A stretch of 64,000 nucleotides of DNA from Larix kaempferi (taxonomy: Eukaryota > Streptophyta > Pinopsida > Pinales > Pinaceae): positions 16,530,501 through 16,594,500 of the forward strand of contig BSBM01000150.1 in assembly GCA_027924585.1 (NCBI GenBank), given 5' to 3'. Positions 54,401 to 64,000 of the stretch are shown here, in pieces; the first letter of the stretch is position 1; each line of letters starts with the position of its first letter. Position numbers and translations under genes: made by a program. The notes beneath the pieces were generated by a model. That model worked only from the letters and a program-made list of their open reading frames with translations, did no database searches and had not been told where the DNA came from.

Positions 54401-56379
54401 AAGTTGAAGTTGATACATCCTTTACTTTTACATCATGAGCAATACTAATCATTTCCCCTTTGGCTTGCATTGAGTACCCTGACATCAATGCCCCCAAGAT
54501 CTTGCCTATGGGAATTGAATCTTCCCTCCTACAACCATATAGATGATAATGATTTGTTGTTGTTATTTCTTTCTTAGTACCCAAGTTTGTCATTCCTAGT
54601 GTTTGGTCAAAGATCTAATTCCTTGAGATGTTAAAACTTTCATCTATGGCACATCTATCCCACACATTAGTTGAATTGGAATTTCAAATATCAAATAATT
54701 AAATTGGAAAAAAATTACCTTATACTAGAACTCCCATCAATCAGATTATGGTCATGTTCATTTTCCTCAGTTCCTCTAAATTTTATTTCAGACAAAGTAC
54801 TATCAACTAAGCTCAAAGTTTGATCGCAGACAGACTACTATAAACTAAGCTTAGTTCATCTTGTGTGATATCCCTTGCAACCACCTTTAGAGGCTTGGGT
54901 TCCACAATTACCATCATTACCAGTCTATTTATTTTTCATGTCTCCTAGAAAATAGTTAGCAAGGATTTACAGTACCCTTCTAATCAATTTTAGATCTCAG
55001 GTTTAGGAAAAACCCCACCTTTCAGATAGAGGTCAAATGCAGTTTTTAAAACAAACACATCTTAAACATTAACTAGATTACTTCCCCAATTTCTCCAAGT
55101 CTTATTCTTTAAAATCGTCTTCCTTCTAACTACCGGTCCAGCTAAAGGCGACCCATTAGAAAATTCAAATCTAGTTACAGGTAGTCCAAAGGACTTCGTG
55201 AAGTTTCAAAATGAAAGAGCTTGAAACTTCAGAGCCTTGTAACCATAACTGCGACAGGAAGGGATGAATGATTGGGAGGACCCGGACTTACCATTCTTAT
55301 GCCAAAAACCAAGCTTTCGGTCACCTGTTAGCACCCAACGCAGTGAGTATCATAACCTACGACCTGCCAGTAAAATTCAAAGAAAAAACACAAGTTAAAC
55401 CCTGATATAAAACAAATACATACAGGATGAAGGAAGAAAATATTAAAAGCTATAAGTAGAAGTTACCTAGCAATGAATCATGACACTCTCCACCTCCTTA
55501 CATAGTGAACAACGAGTGCACTACGCTCCGGTCAGAGCACTGTCAATCCAGACACAGCAAGGGACTACTCTCAGCCAAAATCCATGAAAATGACAAATGC
55601 AGGGATGAAGACCAAGGTAAAACCATTATGCCCAACTGGCCACAAGGCCACGTGATTCTCACATGCTGCATTTAAAACTCCAACCACATCCTTTTTTCAT
55701 TTCAATAAACTTACCCCATGCTATAGTTAAAATCGTGAAGGCATCAAACTACATTTATTAATGCCATGACTTTCCAAAGAGTTAGTCCTTAGCCTTTTCT
55801 TTTAAACACATAACATTAGACCTTGCTAGAATTTTGATGTAGGTAACTTAGGAAGGATCCATCATATTTACATCTGCAAGACATATTACAAAAAGTGCAT
55901 TAGCAAGTTTGCTAAGTAAGCCAGGATAGTTCCAAACATCACCCTTACCTCTCGGCAGCTCCGTCAGCAGTATTAATATCAACATCAAGATCCCATAACG
56001 ACTCAGCCTCTTCTCCCAAAGTCCATCATGCCTGGATTAGTGATATAAACCAATTTAAACATTTAAATTAAAAAACCTACATATAAAACTTTAAAAGTGA
56101 AGTACTTAAAGAGAAGACCTTAGAGCACTAAGTGTGCCAAGACTGAACTATGCACATCACCCTACCATACTCCATTGCTTCCGCAGAAACATAAATGGTT
56201 AAACGGACTCTCTTAAGACATAGTTCTCATTGCATCAAACAATTACTGACTTAACTTCCCAGTGCTGAAGTTAATTTGCATTACATTATCTATTTAGGCA
56301 ATATGAATAGTAAAATGAAAAAAAATTAATGTCCTAGGAAGAAGGAAGAAGGAAACGAACAAGCAACAAAAGTAGTTGG
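54401..56379. other. Interval without assigned genes
   Basis: Exon-like minus-strand phrases occur near 55080-55340 (LPVTRFEFSNGSPLAGPVV) with a possible donor at about 55290, but no family is recognised. The rest is AT-rich and empty. Confidence 0.3.
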
Positions 56380-57123
56380 CAAGGATGGAAAAGCATTCAG
56401 AGTGGATGAGTTAGCACCCAAGCTAGATACAACCCTCTCCATGGTATCATGTCTTTACACTAACACCATCTCTAGTGTAGGCTGGTGGTATATGGTTAGT
56501 GGATCATCCAAAAATGTGACATTCAATAATAAGGATTTCAATAGACTTAAAGAGAAAGAAGTTGGCATACAAGTAGAGTTACGCGATGATGCCACATATC
56601 TAGATACCAATATGGAATTTGGCTCTTTCCACATGATTCCATCACGTGTTGATCTTGAGTTGAATGATGTTTTGTATGTTCTTGGTTTAACCAATAATCT
56701 TATTTTACATTAAGATATGACACCTCTTAAGTGTGTGGAGTTTGATTAGAAGTAATTCATCATAATAAAGTGTAGCACTATTGGAACATTTGGAACACGA
56801 GATTTGGTTGCTTGCATTATGGAGCACTTCCACCCTCGAAGGAAATAGTGCAGGGATTTCCAAACTTTGTGATCTATAAGCTAGGTATGTGCAAGGGTTG
56901 TGCACTTGGAAAGCATACAAAGATTGCTTTTCCAAGTAGTGTGCATACAAATATTCATGAAAATGTATGTTTACCTATGTCATCGACTTCTTTAACTAGT
57001 AATATTTATTATGTTTCATTTATTAATGATTCTTCTCCCTTTGGTCTTCGAGTTCATGACTCCCTCTCCCTCCTACCTCAAGCATCGCTTAACACTATGA
57101 CACCCTCCATAAAGACCTATATA
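56380..57123 (+). pseudogene. Copia-G: protease to integrase start, decayed, split by Copia-H
   Basis: Plus-strand remnant of a copia polyprotein. WWYMVSGSSKNVTFNNKDF is the protease site (families have DSG; here VSG). ELNDVLYVLGLTNNLI follows. From 56812 in another frame: HYGALPPSKEIVQGFPNF and GMCKGCALGKHTKIAFPSS, the GAG-pre-integrase zinc region. Then SNIYYVSFINDSS and KTYI, the start of the integrase core, where the sequence is cut at 57123. It resumes at 63759. Many stops and at least one shift; very old. Confidence 0.8.
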
Positions 57124-57761
57124 TGTTAGTTTTTCATCATTCAATTCAATAGATATAGTATCTTAACTAAACAAATAACATGTACAGCATATCAAGCATA
57201 AGAGACAAGAGACAAGAGACACAAAAAATTTCACTGGGGAAAACCAAGAAGGTGAAAAACCCCGCAACTTCCTCAGAGATAGAATAAGCATCAATACAAG
57301 GATCACCATGATCAAACCCAAGAGATAGATAAATTCAACAGCATGCTCCTCCTCCACTTGTGCACACTCCTCCTCTATCTCACTAATGCGAAGTGAGTGA
57401 ATAATAGAATGTGTAAAATGAGAGAGACACACTCTCTATTTATACACTAACTTGACTTTCCTTTTAACTCTAACTAGGTCGGACCCAACTTAACCACTTA
57501 ACATAATGCTGATTGGGCCAACCCCTCTAAGGTGGTCTAATAACCCTTTGAACCACATGACTCATATAGGGCCGACCCCATCAAGTTGGTCTAATAACCC
57601 ATCAGGTATAAGTTACGACACTTACAATATAACTTGCGACACTTGCAAGTACAACTAATGACACTTCCAATCGGAGGAATAATACATCTCCGTTGGGGAT
57701 ACACTATAGTACAAATACAATATACAAGTGAATATCTTTTGAAGATACAAATACATCAACA
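57124..57761 (-). repeat. 3' LTR of Copia-H
   Basis: 638 bp, from TGTTAGTTTTTC to CATCAACA as read on the plus strand. Contains AGAGACAAGAGACAAGAGAC and a TATTTATA-type box near 57437. Confidence 0.93.
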
Positions 57762-57770
57762 CTCCCTCTT

Positions 57771-59019
57771 AACTAGGAAGGTATTCTCTTGGCACAAGTC
57801 ACCAATACATATAGGCACAAGTATTCAATTCTGGAGCTAGATCATCATCACTGGATCAGGGAGCATCATCATCATCACTGCTGCTGCACTCGACATCTTG
57901 ATCACTAGGATATCTCTGAATTCTTCTTGTCATAGGAAGTTCTATAGAGCCAACCCTTTTTCATGCTAGATGTAAGCCCACCTCCTGTAGCTCTTCATCA
58001 ACACTGGCCATACCGTGGAATCCCCAGGACTTATTACGTGCATCACAATGCCTCGAAAGAGTATACCAGGATCCTTTATGTGCCGAAGCACGACCAGCAA
58101 GATCTCCCAAGTCAACTTACATGTGACTGTCACAAAACCTTAAAATAGTGTCTTGCCTAGCAAAATATCTAAAGAGCATCTGAGGCCTTTTATGTGACTA
58201 GCACAACCTGTCCAGATCTCCAGGATGTATTACATGTGACCCCTACCACAAAACCTTAAAAGAGTGTCTTGCACAACAAGATCTCTAAAGAGCATCCAAG
58301 GCCTTTTACATGGCTAGCACAACCTGTCTGGATATCCAGGATGTATTACATGTGGTCCCCACAAAACCTTAAAATAGTGTCTTTCCCAACAAGATCTCTA
58401 AAGAGCATCCGAGGCCTTTTATGTGACTAGCACAACCTGTCCAGATCTCTAGGACGTATTACATGTGGTCTAGCAAAACCTTAAAAGAGTGTCTTTCCCA
58501 GCAACATCTCTAAAGAGCATCTGAGGCCTTTTACATGTCTAGCACAACCTATTCGGATCTCCAGGACGTATTACATGCTACCCTCACACAACCTGTCCAC
58601 GGCCATAGAGTATCAACCTGATACTCACCATACATCATCATGATGTATATCATCACATGATCATCCAAATCATCGTCACTGCATCGTCCTGATGCATATC
58701 ATCTAGAGCATCGTCCTGATAATCATCACACATGATCATCCTGATCATCGTCACTACATCGTCCTGATGCATATCATCCAGAGCATCGTCCTGATACACA
58801 TCACACATGATCATTGTCACTACATCGTCTTGATGCATGTCAACATACATGATCCAACTGATCATACAAAGCATCCAACTAATGCATATACAAAGTAGTA
58901 ACTGGAGCATCGTCCTAATGCTCATCACACAGCGCTTACATCCATAGCCATGGGAAGGATCCTCCTCTCACCATGCTTGGAATGGCTCCTGCAAATGTGT
59001 CCGATCACTTCTTCCTCGA
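57771..59019 (-). repeat. Copia-H 3' non-coding part with two tandem arrays
   Basis: About 58138-58590: four units of about 115 bp with CTAAAGAGCATC, GAGGCCTTTTA and CTAGCACAACCTGT. About 58630-58930: units of about 80-85 bp with GCATCGTCCTGATGCATATC; the minus-strand open frame over it (repeats of DDMHQDDVVTMI) is a by-product of the array. No copia domain is seen. Confidence 0.75.
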
Positions 59020-60500
59020 AGTGTCTTCAATCTGAAGAACACCAAGCCTCTCTCTGAAGTACTCAAACTTCACTCTGGCTAGCGGTTTCGTCAACACATC
59101 TGCAACTTGCTCATCCGTTGCAACATACAGGAGCTTCACTACTCTTTGCACCATATCCCTGATATAGTGATATTTCATCTCAATTTGCTTCTACCTGTCA
59201 TGGAACACCGGGTTCTATGAAAACTTCACACAACTCTGGTTGTCATAATAGATACAGGTAGCATCCAACGGGAGATCAAATAACTTAGACAATAGCTTCC
59301 TCAGCCATACTGCCTCACAACTAACCGAACAAGCTGCGACATACTCTACTTCGGTTGTACTCAGTGCTACGTAGGACTGCTTCCTGCTAAACCAAGAGAT
59401 CACACCTAATCCCATACTGAAGCAACACCCAGAAGTTCTCTTCCTATCTACAGCACTACCTACCCAATCTGAATCAACATAACCCTCTAGGTTAAACTTT
59501 TGATTCGCATCATACTTGAGCCCATAATCAACCGTACCCTTCAGGTACCTTAGAATATGCTTTACAACAACCAAGTGAAAACCTATTGGATCCGTCAGGA
59601 ACTGGCTCAATGTATTCACCGCAAAGCAAATATCTGGTCTCGTGTTCATAAGGTACATCAAGGACCCAATCATCTGATGATACATCGTGACATCAACTGG
59701 CTCAGATGAAGCATCACACAGAAGCTTCAGGTTCGATGCCATAGGTGTGGCCATGGCCTTGCAGTCCATCATCCCAAACCACTTCAATATCTCTACTGCA
59801 TACTTCCCTTGTCCAAGGAATATTCCATCTGTACTCTTCCACACCTCCATACCTACAAAGTAGTGCATCATCCCCAAGTCCTTCATCTCGAACTCGGAAG
59901 CTAGCTTCCTCTTCGTGTCAGTAATCAATCTATCATCTCCTGTCACAAACAGGTCATCCACATATAGTAGTAGTATCACAGGATTGCCTTCCTCAACCTT
60001 GTATTAAAGGTTGGAATCCTCTTTACTCTTGGTAAATCCCAAGCTAGATAGAAAGCTTTCTATCCTACCATACCAAGTCCTAGGAGCTTGCTTCAAGCCA
60101 TACAAGGCTTTCTTCAACCTGCACACATATGACTCCCTATCATGTGTCTCAAAACTGAGTGGTTGCTCCACATACACTTCCTCTTCCACTACCCCATATC
60201 CATCTGGTGTATCTTTGATTTCATCACTGTAGCCATAGCAAGTACTATTCTGATGGAAGTGTATCTGACTACATGAGCAAAAATCTCTTCATAATCTATT
60301 TCCTCTTTCTAGGAGAAGTCACGAGCTACAAACCTCGCTTTGTATTTCTCTATGCTACCATCTGCAACATGCTTGATCTTATATATCCACTTGGAAGTCA
60401 CCATAGACTTCCCTTCTAGTCTTGGGACCACATCCCAAACATCATTCTTCATCTTCGACTTGTATTCCTCGACCATGGCATCCTTTCATTACCGCATCCC
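59020..60500 (-). pseudogene. Copia-H reverse transcriptase and RNase H
   Basis: The minus strand from about 60500 reads DAMVEEYKSKMKNDVWDVVP, then KYKARFVARDFS-stop-KE, SLSFETH-type spacing, LKKALYGLKQAPRTWYGR, LLLYVDDLFVTGDD (YVDD box intact), FEMKDLGMMHYFVGMEV and MIGSLMYLMNTRPDICFAVN. RNase H: EGYVDSDWVGSAVDRKRTSG, YVALSTTEVEYVAACS and YYDNQSCVKFS, ending VADVLTKPLARVKFEYFR. About ten residues after KIHQMD are missing, at the usual TAFLNG block. Stops near 60320, 60003 and 59215-59195 and small shifts disable it. This is the best preserved copia RT in the window. Confidence 0.88.
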
Positions 60501-63108
60501 AAATCCTTGGAACTTAAAATTCTTCAATATATTGAATAGATAGCTTCGTTGTTGGAACAAATGTTGTAGTCCTTCTTTTGTAGGTGATTGTACACGATCT
60601 TTCCTACAAGTCAAATTCAATTGCATGATTAGAAACTTCTCATAGTTTTTCAAAAACACATTCTTATGCATAAAGACATATGTCATACAGTCATGCAATT
60701 ATCTTAGCCAATGCTTCAATACAACATTTATCCATATCCTGTAACTTTCTAGATGCCTTCCATCTCTACCAGAACATTTGTTAAGAGTGTACACAACTTT
60801 CAACATGTTAGCAAAGAGGTTTCATTCTAGATAAGTAGCAATGGAATGTTGTACAGTACCATAGGCCACTTACCCATTACTTGTATATTAGTAGTATCTT
60901 GTTCATTAATGAAAATTTTCTAATATGCATAATACATATCATAAATCTAGGAACATAAGTATGTATATGACTGGACAACATCATTTAAGTAATCATATAT
61001 ACAAGAAATGACAATTCAAATACTTATCTTTGTTTGGTTGTAGGGTGGAATCCCTCTCAATCTTTACTTCCTTGCAGGAACTACTGGAGTGTGCTCCCTC
61101 TTGATCTTTGCTTCTAGGATTAGTATTCAAGGTTTCAGGGAGGACTTCTATTACTCATGCATATTCTTATTGACCATATTACTCTTCTGGTTAGTCATAT
61201 CATCAATCAAAGTAAGAAACATAATAGGCATAAACTATTGATTACTTAAACTTCTAACTTCAAGAATAATCATTATCATTCATAGAAAAGTATAAGATCC
61301 TAACACAAGGATTCTAACTTGATATAGGAAAAACATACCTAGATTATCATGCTTGCTAGTTGTGTCTAACATACCCATTCAATGTCTTTTTGTTCTTCTT
61401 CAAAGACTTGTGCTAGTAACCTACATAACTCATAAGTTAACCATTGTAGAACCAAAACTATACATACCTCTTAAGTAGAGCTTCTATGTGATCCATGACT
61501 ATGAATGAGTCTTTGTCCTCATGTCACCATGGTCATATGTTCTTGATCTAGAACTTGATTTGTATTTCTTGATGTACCTTTCATGTTAGCTAACAATATC
61601 ATCCTCATACAACACCACAGTGCATTAGTACAATCATAAGTGTCATAACCCTAATCAATTAATGTATTCTATCATTCACATGCATTCATACTTTTACTAG
61701 GATGATATGACAAGTCTAACATTAATCAAGATTGTACTAACCTAAATAGTATGAAGACAAAACATATCATAAACTTAATCATGAACATACCTGTATCTCC
61801 TCACGTCATACCTATCGAGATTTCTTGTAGCATTCTTATGTAAGGCCTTAGCCTCATCTCCCTCTGGAACTGGAATTTCTTCACTTATGCAGGTGTCCAA
61901 TTCATTCTCTTATAGGATTAACCCAATCCACTTTGATTTGTTGAGACTGGATCTAGAGCTGGATTAGGGTTTGTCAAAGAAACCTTAAAAATTCAAATTT
62001 TGAATTTCAGACTTCTGAATGGATGGAGAGGTGTGCCTTGCTGAGTTGATCGAGCTGGTATACTTCAATTTTGAAAACTGTAGAATTTTTCCCCTCAAAA
62101 TTTCCTTTGAAACTTCTGGATCTCCTAGACAGGATCCTGAACTAGGGTTTGATAAAGCCCGATCTTCTTCCCATCCAAAAGGTTCGATATTGCTTTCTAA
62201 ACTTTGATTTTTTTTTAGGAGCTTCCAGCCATAGTCACAAATTTAAAAAATTCCAATTTTTGCAGAAGCCCTAATTTTCCACCTTTCCGATCAAAATCCC
62301 GAACTAGGGTTTGATCAAGCCCGACCTTCTGCCCAACCAAAAAATTCATTCTTGGTCTCTAAATTTAGATTTTGATGAGGATCATTCAGTCGTGGACTCC
62401 GATTCCAAAAATTCCAACTTTCTCTGAAGCCCTAAATTCCCGCAGTAGTGACAAGCCAATAATGAAGGTGCTCAGAATCCAATTCTGTTTTGACAGAAAT
62501 ATGCACCTGATTGTTTATGATGCATCTTTGAAATTACCAATATATAGGGTCTGAAACGTCGGTCTATTGTATCCTGACCTGTCATATTTCCAACCCCATA
62601 GGTCTGACCTCAATTGGATGCTCTGGGAGAGAGTTATGCTAAGTGTCGCAACGTGACCTATTTATGGGATAAAACAGGAGAGTGAACTTGTACGGCGTGC
62701 CATGTGTCACTGGTTCAACTTCGGCCTTTGAAAAACTTACCTGAGAAACTAAAGTCCGTTCTCTTACTGTCACATTTTACAGAATTTCATTTGGAGCTTC
62801 CTAGCCCAGGTTGTGACCTTTTTCCCTAGGTCACCTGTTTATGACTAAGATCTGGAAGAGGCAGAAACCCTGACTTGTACAAATAATAAATCATAAAGTA
62901 CAACGAATCCAATGTGTTGCTTCAGACACAAGGTACATGGGGATGTTATTTATGACCTGTAGATGTTTTAGAACCTGAAACTTCACCAAAATGGATTTAT
63001 AGTGAGAGTTCCATGATGACTGGTTTTTTCTACATCAAGCCCTAGCTTCCAATTTGTCGCAAGTGCAACAAGTCTCATAAATGCCATACCATGCCTTCCT
63101 TCAGGATA
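60501..63108 (-). other. Copia-H interior without Gag, protease or integrase
   Basis: No copia protein can be read here on either strand. Most is AT-rich. At about 62130-62450 a unit of about 165 bp with CGAACTAGGGTTTGATCAAG, CCCGA-CTTCT and a T-rich part occurs twice. The lost coding was apparently deleted and replaced, or the family carries a long non-coding leader. Confidence 0.6.
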
Positions 63109-63120
63109 GCTATGATACCA
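63109..63120 (-). other. Copia-H primer-binding site
   Basis: TGGTATCATAGC on the minus strand, directly inside the 5' LTR. Confidence 0.85.
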
Positions 63121-63758
63121 TGTTATTTTTTCATCATTTAATTCAATAGATATAGGATCTTAACTGAACGAATAACATGTACATCATATCAAGCATAAGA
63201 GACAAGAGACAAGAGACACAAAACATCTCACCGGGGAAAACCAAGAAGGTGAAAAACCCCGCAACTTCCTCAGAGATAGAATAAGCATCAATACAAGGAT
63301 CACCATGATCAAACCCAAGAGATATATAAATTCAGCAACATGCTCCTCCTCCACTTGTGCGCACTCCTCCTCTCTCTCACTAATGCGAAGTGAGTGAATA
63401 ATAGAATGTGTAAAATGAGAGACACACACTCTCTATTTATACACTAACTTGACTTGCCTTTTAACTCTAACTAGGTCGGCCTCTACTTAACCACTTAACA
63501 TAATACTGACTGGGCCGACCCCTCTAGGGTGGTCTAATAACCCTTTGACCCACATGACTCATACAGGGCCAACCCCATCAAGGTGGTATAATAACCCATC
63601 AGGTATAAGTTACGACACTTACAATATAACTTGCGACACTTGCAAGTACAACTGACGACACTTCCAATCGGAGGAATAATACATCTCCGTTGGGGATACA
63701 ATAAAGTAGAAATACAATATACAAGTGAATATCTTCTGAAGTTACAAATACATCAACA
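63121..63758 (-). repeat. 5' LTR of Copia-H
   Basis: 638 bp, same length as 57124-57761. Followed by target-site copy ATATA. Confidence 0.93.
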
Positions 63759-64000
63759 ATATATACTTTATGAAGACCAATGATGAAGTATTCAATAAGT
63801 TTCATGAGTTTAAGGCTCTTGTGGTTACATGCAATTAATAGGTTTATGCCTAATGCCAAGATTATTGTATATGTGTGATGGAAATTTTATGCCTACTCCT
63901 TTGAAATCTCACTTTCATTCATTTAATATTTTTATCCATAATTATCATGGCATGGAAAGAACCACTCAAGTCACGTGAAATCATTCATGCCACAAGATGG
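63759..64000 (+). pseudogene. Copia-G continued: integrase core fragment
   Basis: Directly after the Copia-H target site the plus strand reads YFMKTNDEVFNKFHEFKALV, which continues KTYI from 57110-57121 to rebuild the copia integrase phrase around its core. After about 63830 the reading is lost. The last 150 bases show no further domain. Confidence 0.7.

Larger units (their letters stand above)
57124..63758 (-). mobile_element. Copia-H: complete Ty1/copia element lacking Gag-PR-IN
   Basis: 6,635 bp on the minus strand. Two 638-bp LTRs (57124-57761 and 63121-63758), target-site duplication ATATA (57119-57123 and 63759-63763), polypurine tract AAGAGGGAG next to the left LTR (57762-57770), primer-binding site TGGTATCATAGC at 63109-63120 (one mismatch to the initiator-Met form). 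By eye the LTRs differ at about 33 positions (5%). The only coding is RT and RNase H (60500-59020). The 2.5 kb where Gag, protease and integrase should be is non-coding. It is inserted in the integrase of Copia-G. Confidence 0.93.

Noticed and set aside
58653-58928. Minus-strand frame with DDMHQDDVVTMI repeats
   Set aside because: It is an open frame created by a tandem DNA array in the Copia-H 3' leader. No start context or domain.
1-64000. tRNA, rRNA or CRISPR array
   Set aside because: No cloverleaf or rRNA signature was noticed. The tandem arrays lack the regular repeat-spacer structure of CRISPR, and the genome is eukaryotic.

Overview
This is a window of nuclear plant DNA dominated by transposable elements. 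I see no bacterial-style gene, no rRNA or tRNA gene and no CRISPR array. The evidence for a plant is: LTR retrotransposons of both Ty1/copia and Ty3/gypsy types, two of whose primer-binding sites match plant initiator tRNA-Met exactly; multi-exon gene remnants with GT..AG introns; a pararetrovirus relic; and a remnant resembling the plant FUSED-type kinase TIO. The deep nesting, heavy decay and lack of intact host genes suggest a very large genome. A gymnosperm is my guess, but the sequence does not prove it.

Layout, left to right. 1-1681: 3' end of a decayed copia element with its LTR (Copia-A). 1682-6302: decayed gypsy coding region, Gag C-terminus to integrase (Gypsy-B), with an archaeal-type RNase H placed before the reverse transcriptase. 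6303-8272: non-coding, with a 33-bp tandem array upstream of a TATA-like box. 8273-17074: decayed, apparently spliced reading frame of unknown function with a long coiled coil; its intron holds a complete young 4.67-kb gypsy deletion derivative (Gypsy-C, 8527-13193, TSD GAGCC). 17075-22273: mostly non-coding, with a ~100-bp four-unit repeat, a 105-nt foldback and a 100-bp satellite of alternating A and B monomers. 22274-27117: inverted duplications of gene fragments, split by a complete non-autonomous copia element (Copia-D, 23512-26629, TSD AAATG).

27118-39390: complete but decayed 12.3-kb gypsy element on the minus strand (Gypsy-E, TSD TTTAC) with two Gag-like regions, degenerate PR and IN sites and an extra frame after integrase. 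39951-43932: a 14-exon minus-strand gene remnant joining a SET domain to a plant-transposase-like (Transposase_24-like) region, with five short phase-0 exons in tandem between them. 44773-46319: endogenous caulimovirid relic. 48449-50719: complete 2.3-kb non-coding LTR element (LTR-F, TSD AACTC). About 54.1-54.4 kb: FUSED/TIO-like kinase remnant. 56402-64000: old copia fragment (Copia-G) split inside its integrase by a complete 6.6-kb copia element (Copia-H, 57124-63758, TSD ATATA).

Five complete LTR elements have perfect 5-bp target-site duplications. LTR divergence counted by eye gives a rough age order: Copia-D (~2%) and Gypsy-C (~2.5%) youngest, then Copia-H (~5%), LTR-F (~8%) and Gypsy-E (~9%). 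Most in-frame stops in the old frames fit C-to-T or G-to-A changes, as expected for long-methylated DNA. Copia-A and Copia-D share LTR, polypurine-tract and 3' leader sequence and so form an autonomous/non-autonomous pair. The most unusual objects are the SET/transposase-like gene remnant, the spliced coiled-coil frame, and the domain orders of Gypsy-B and Gypsy-E.
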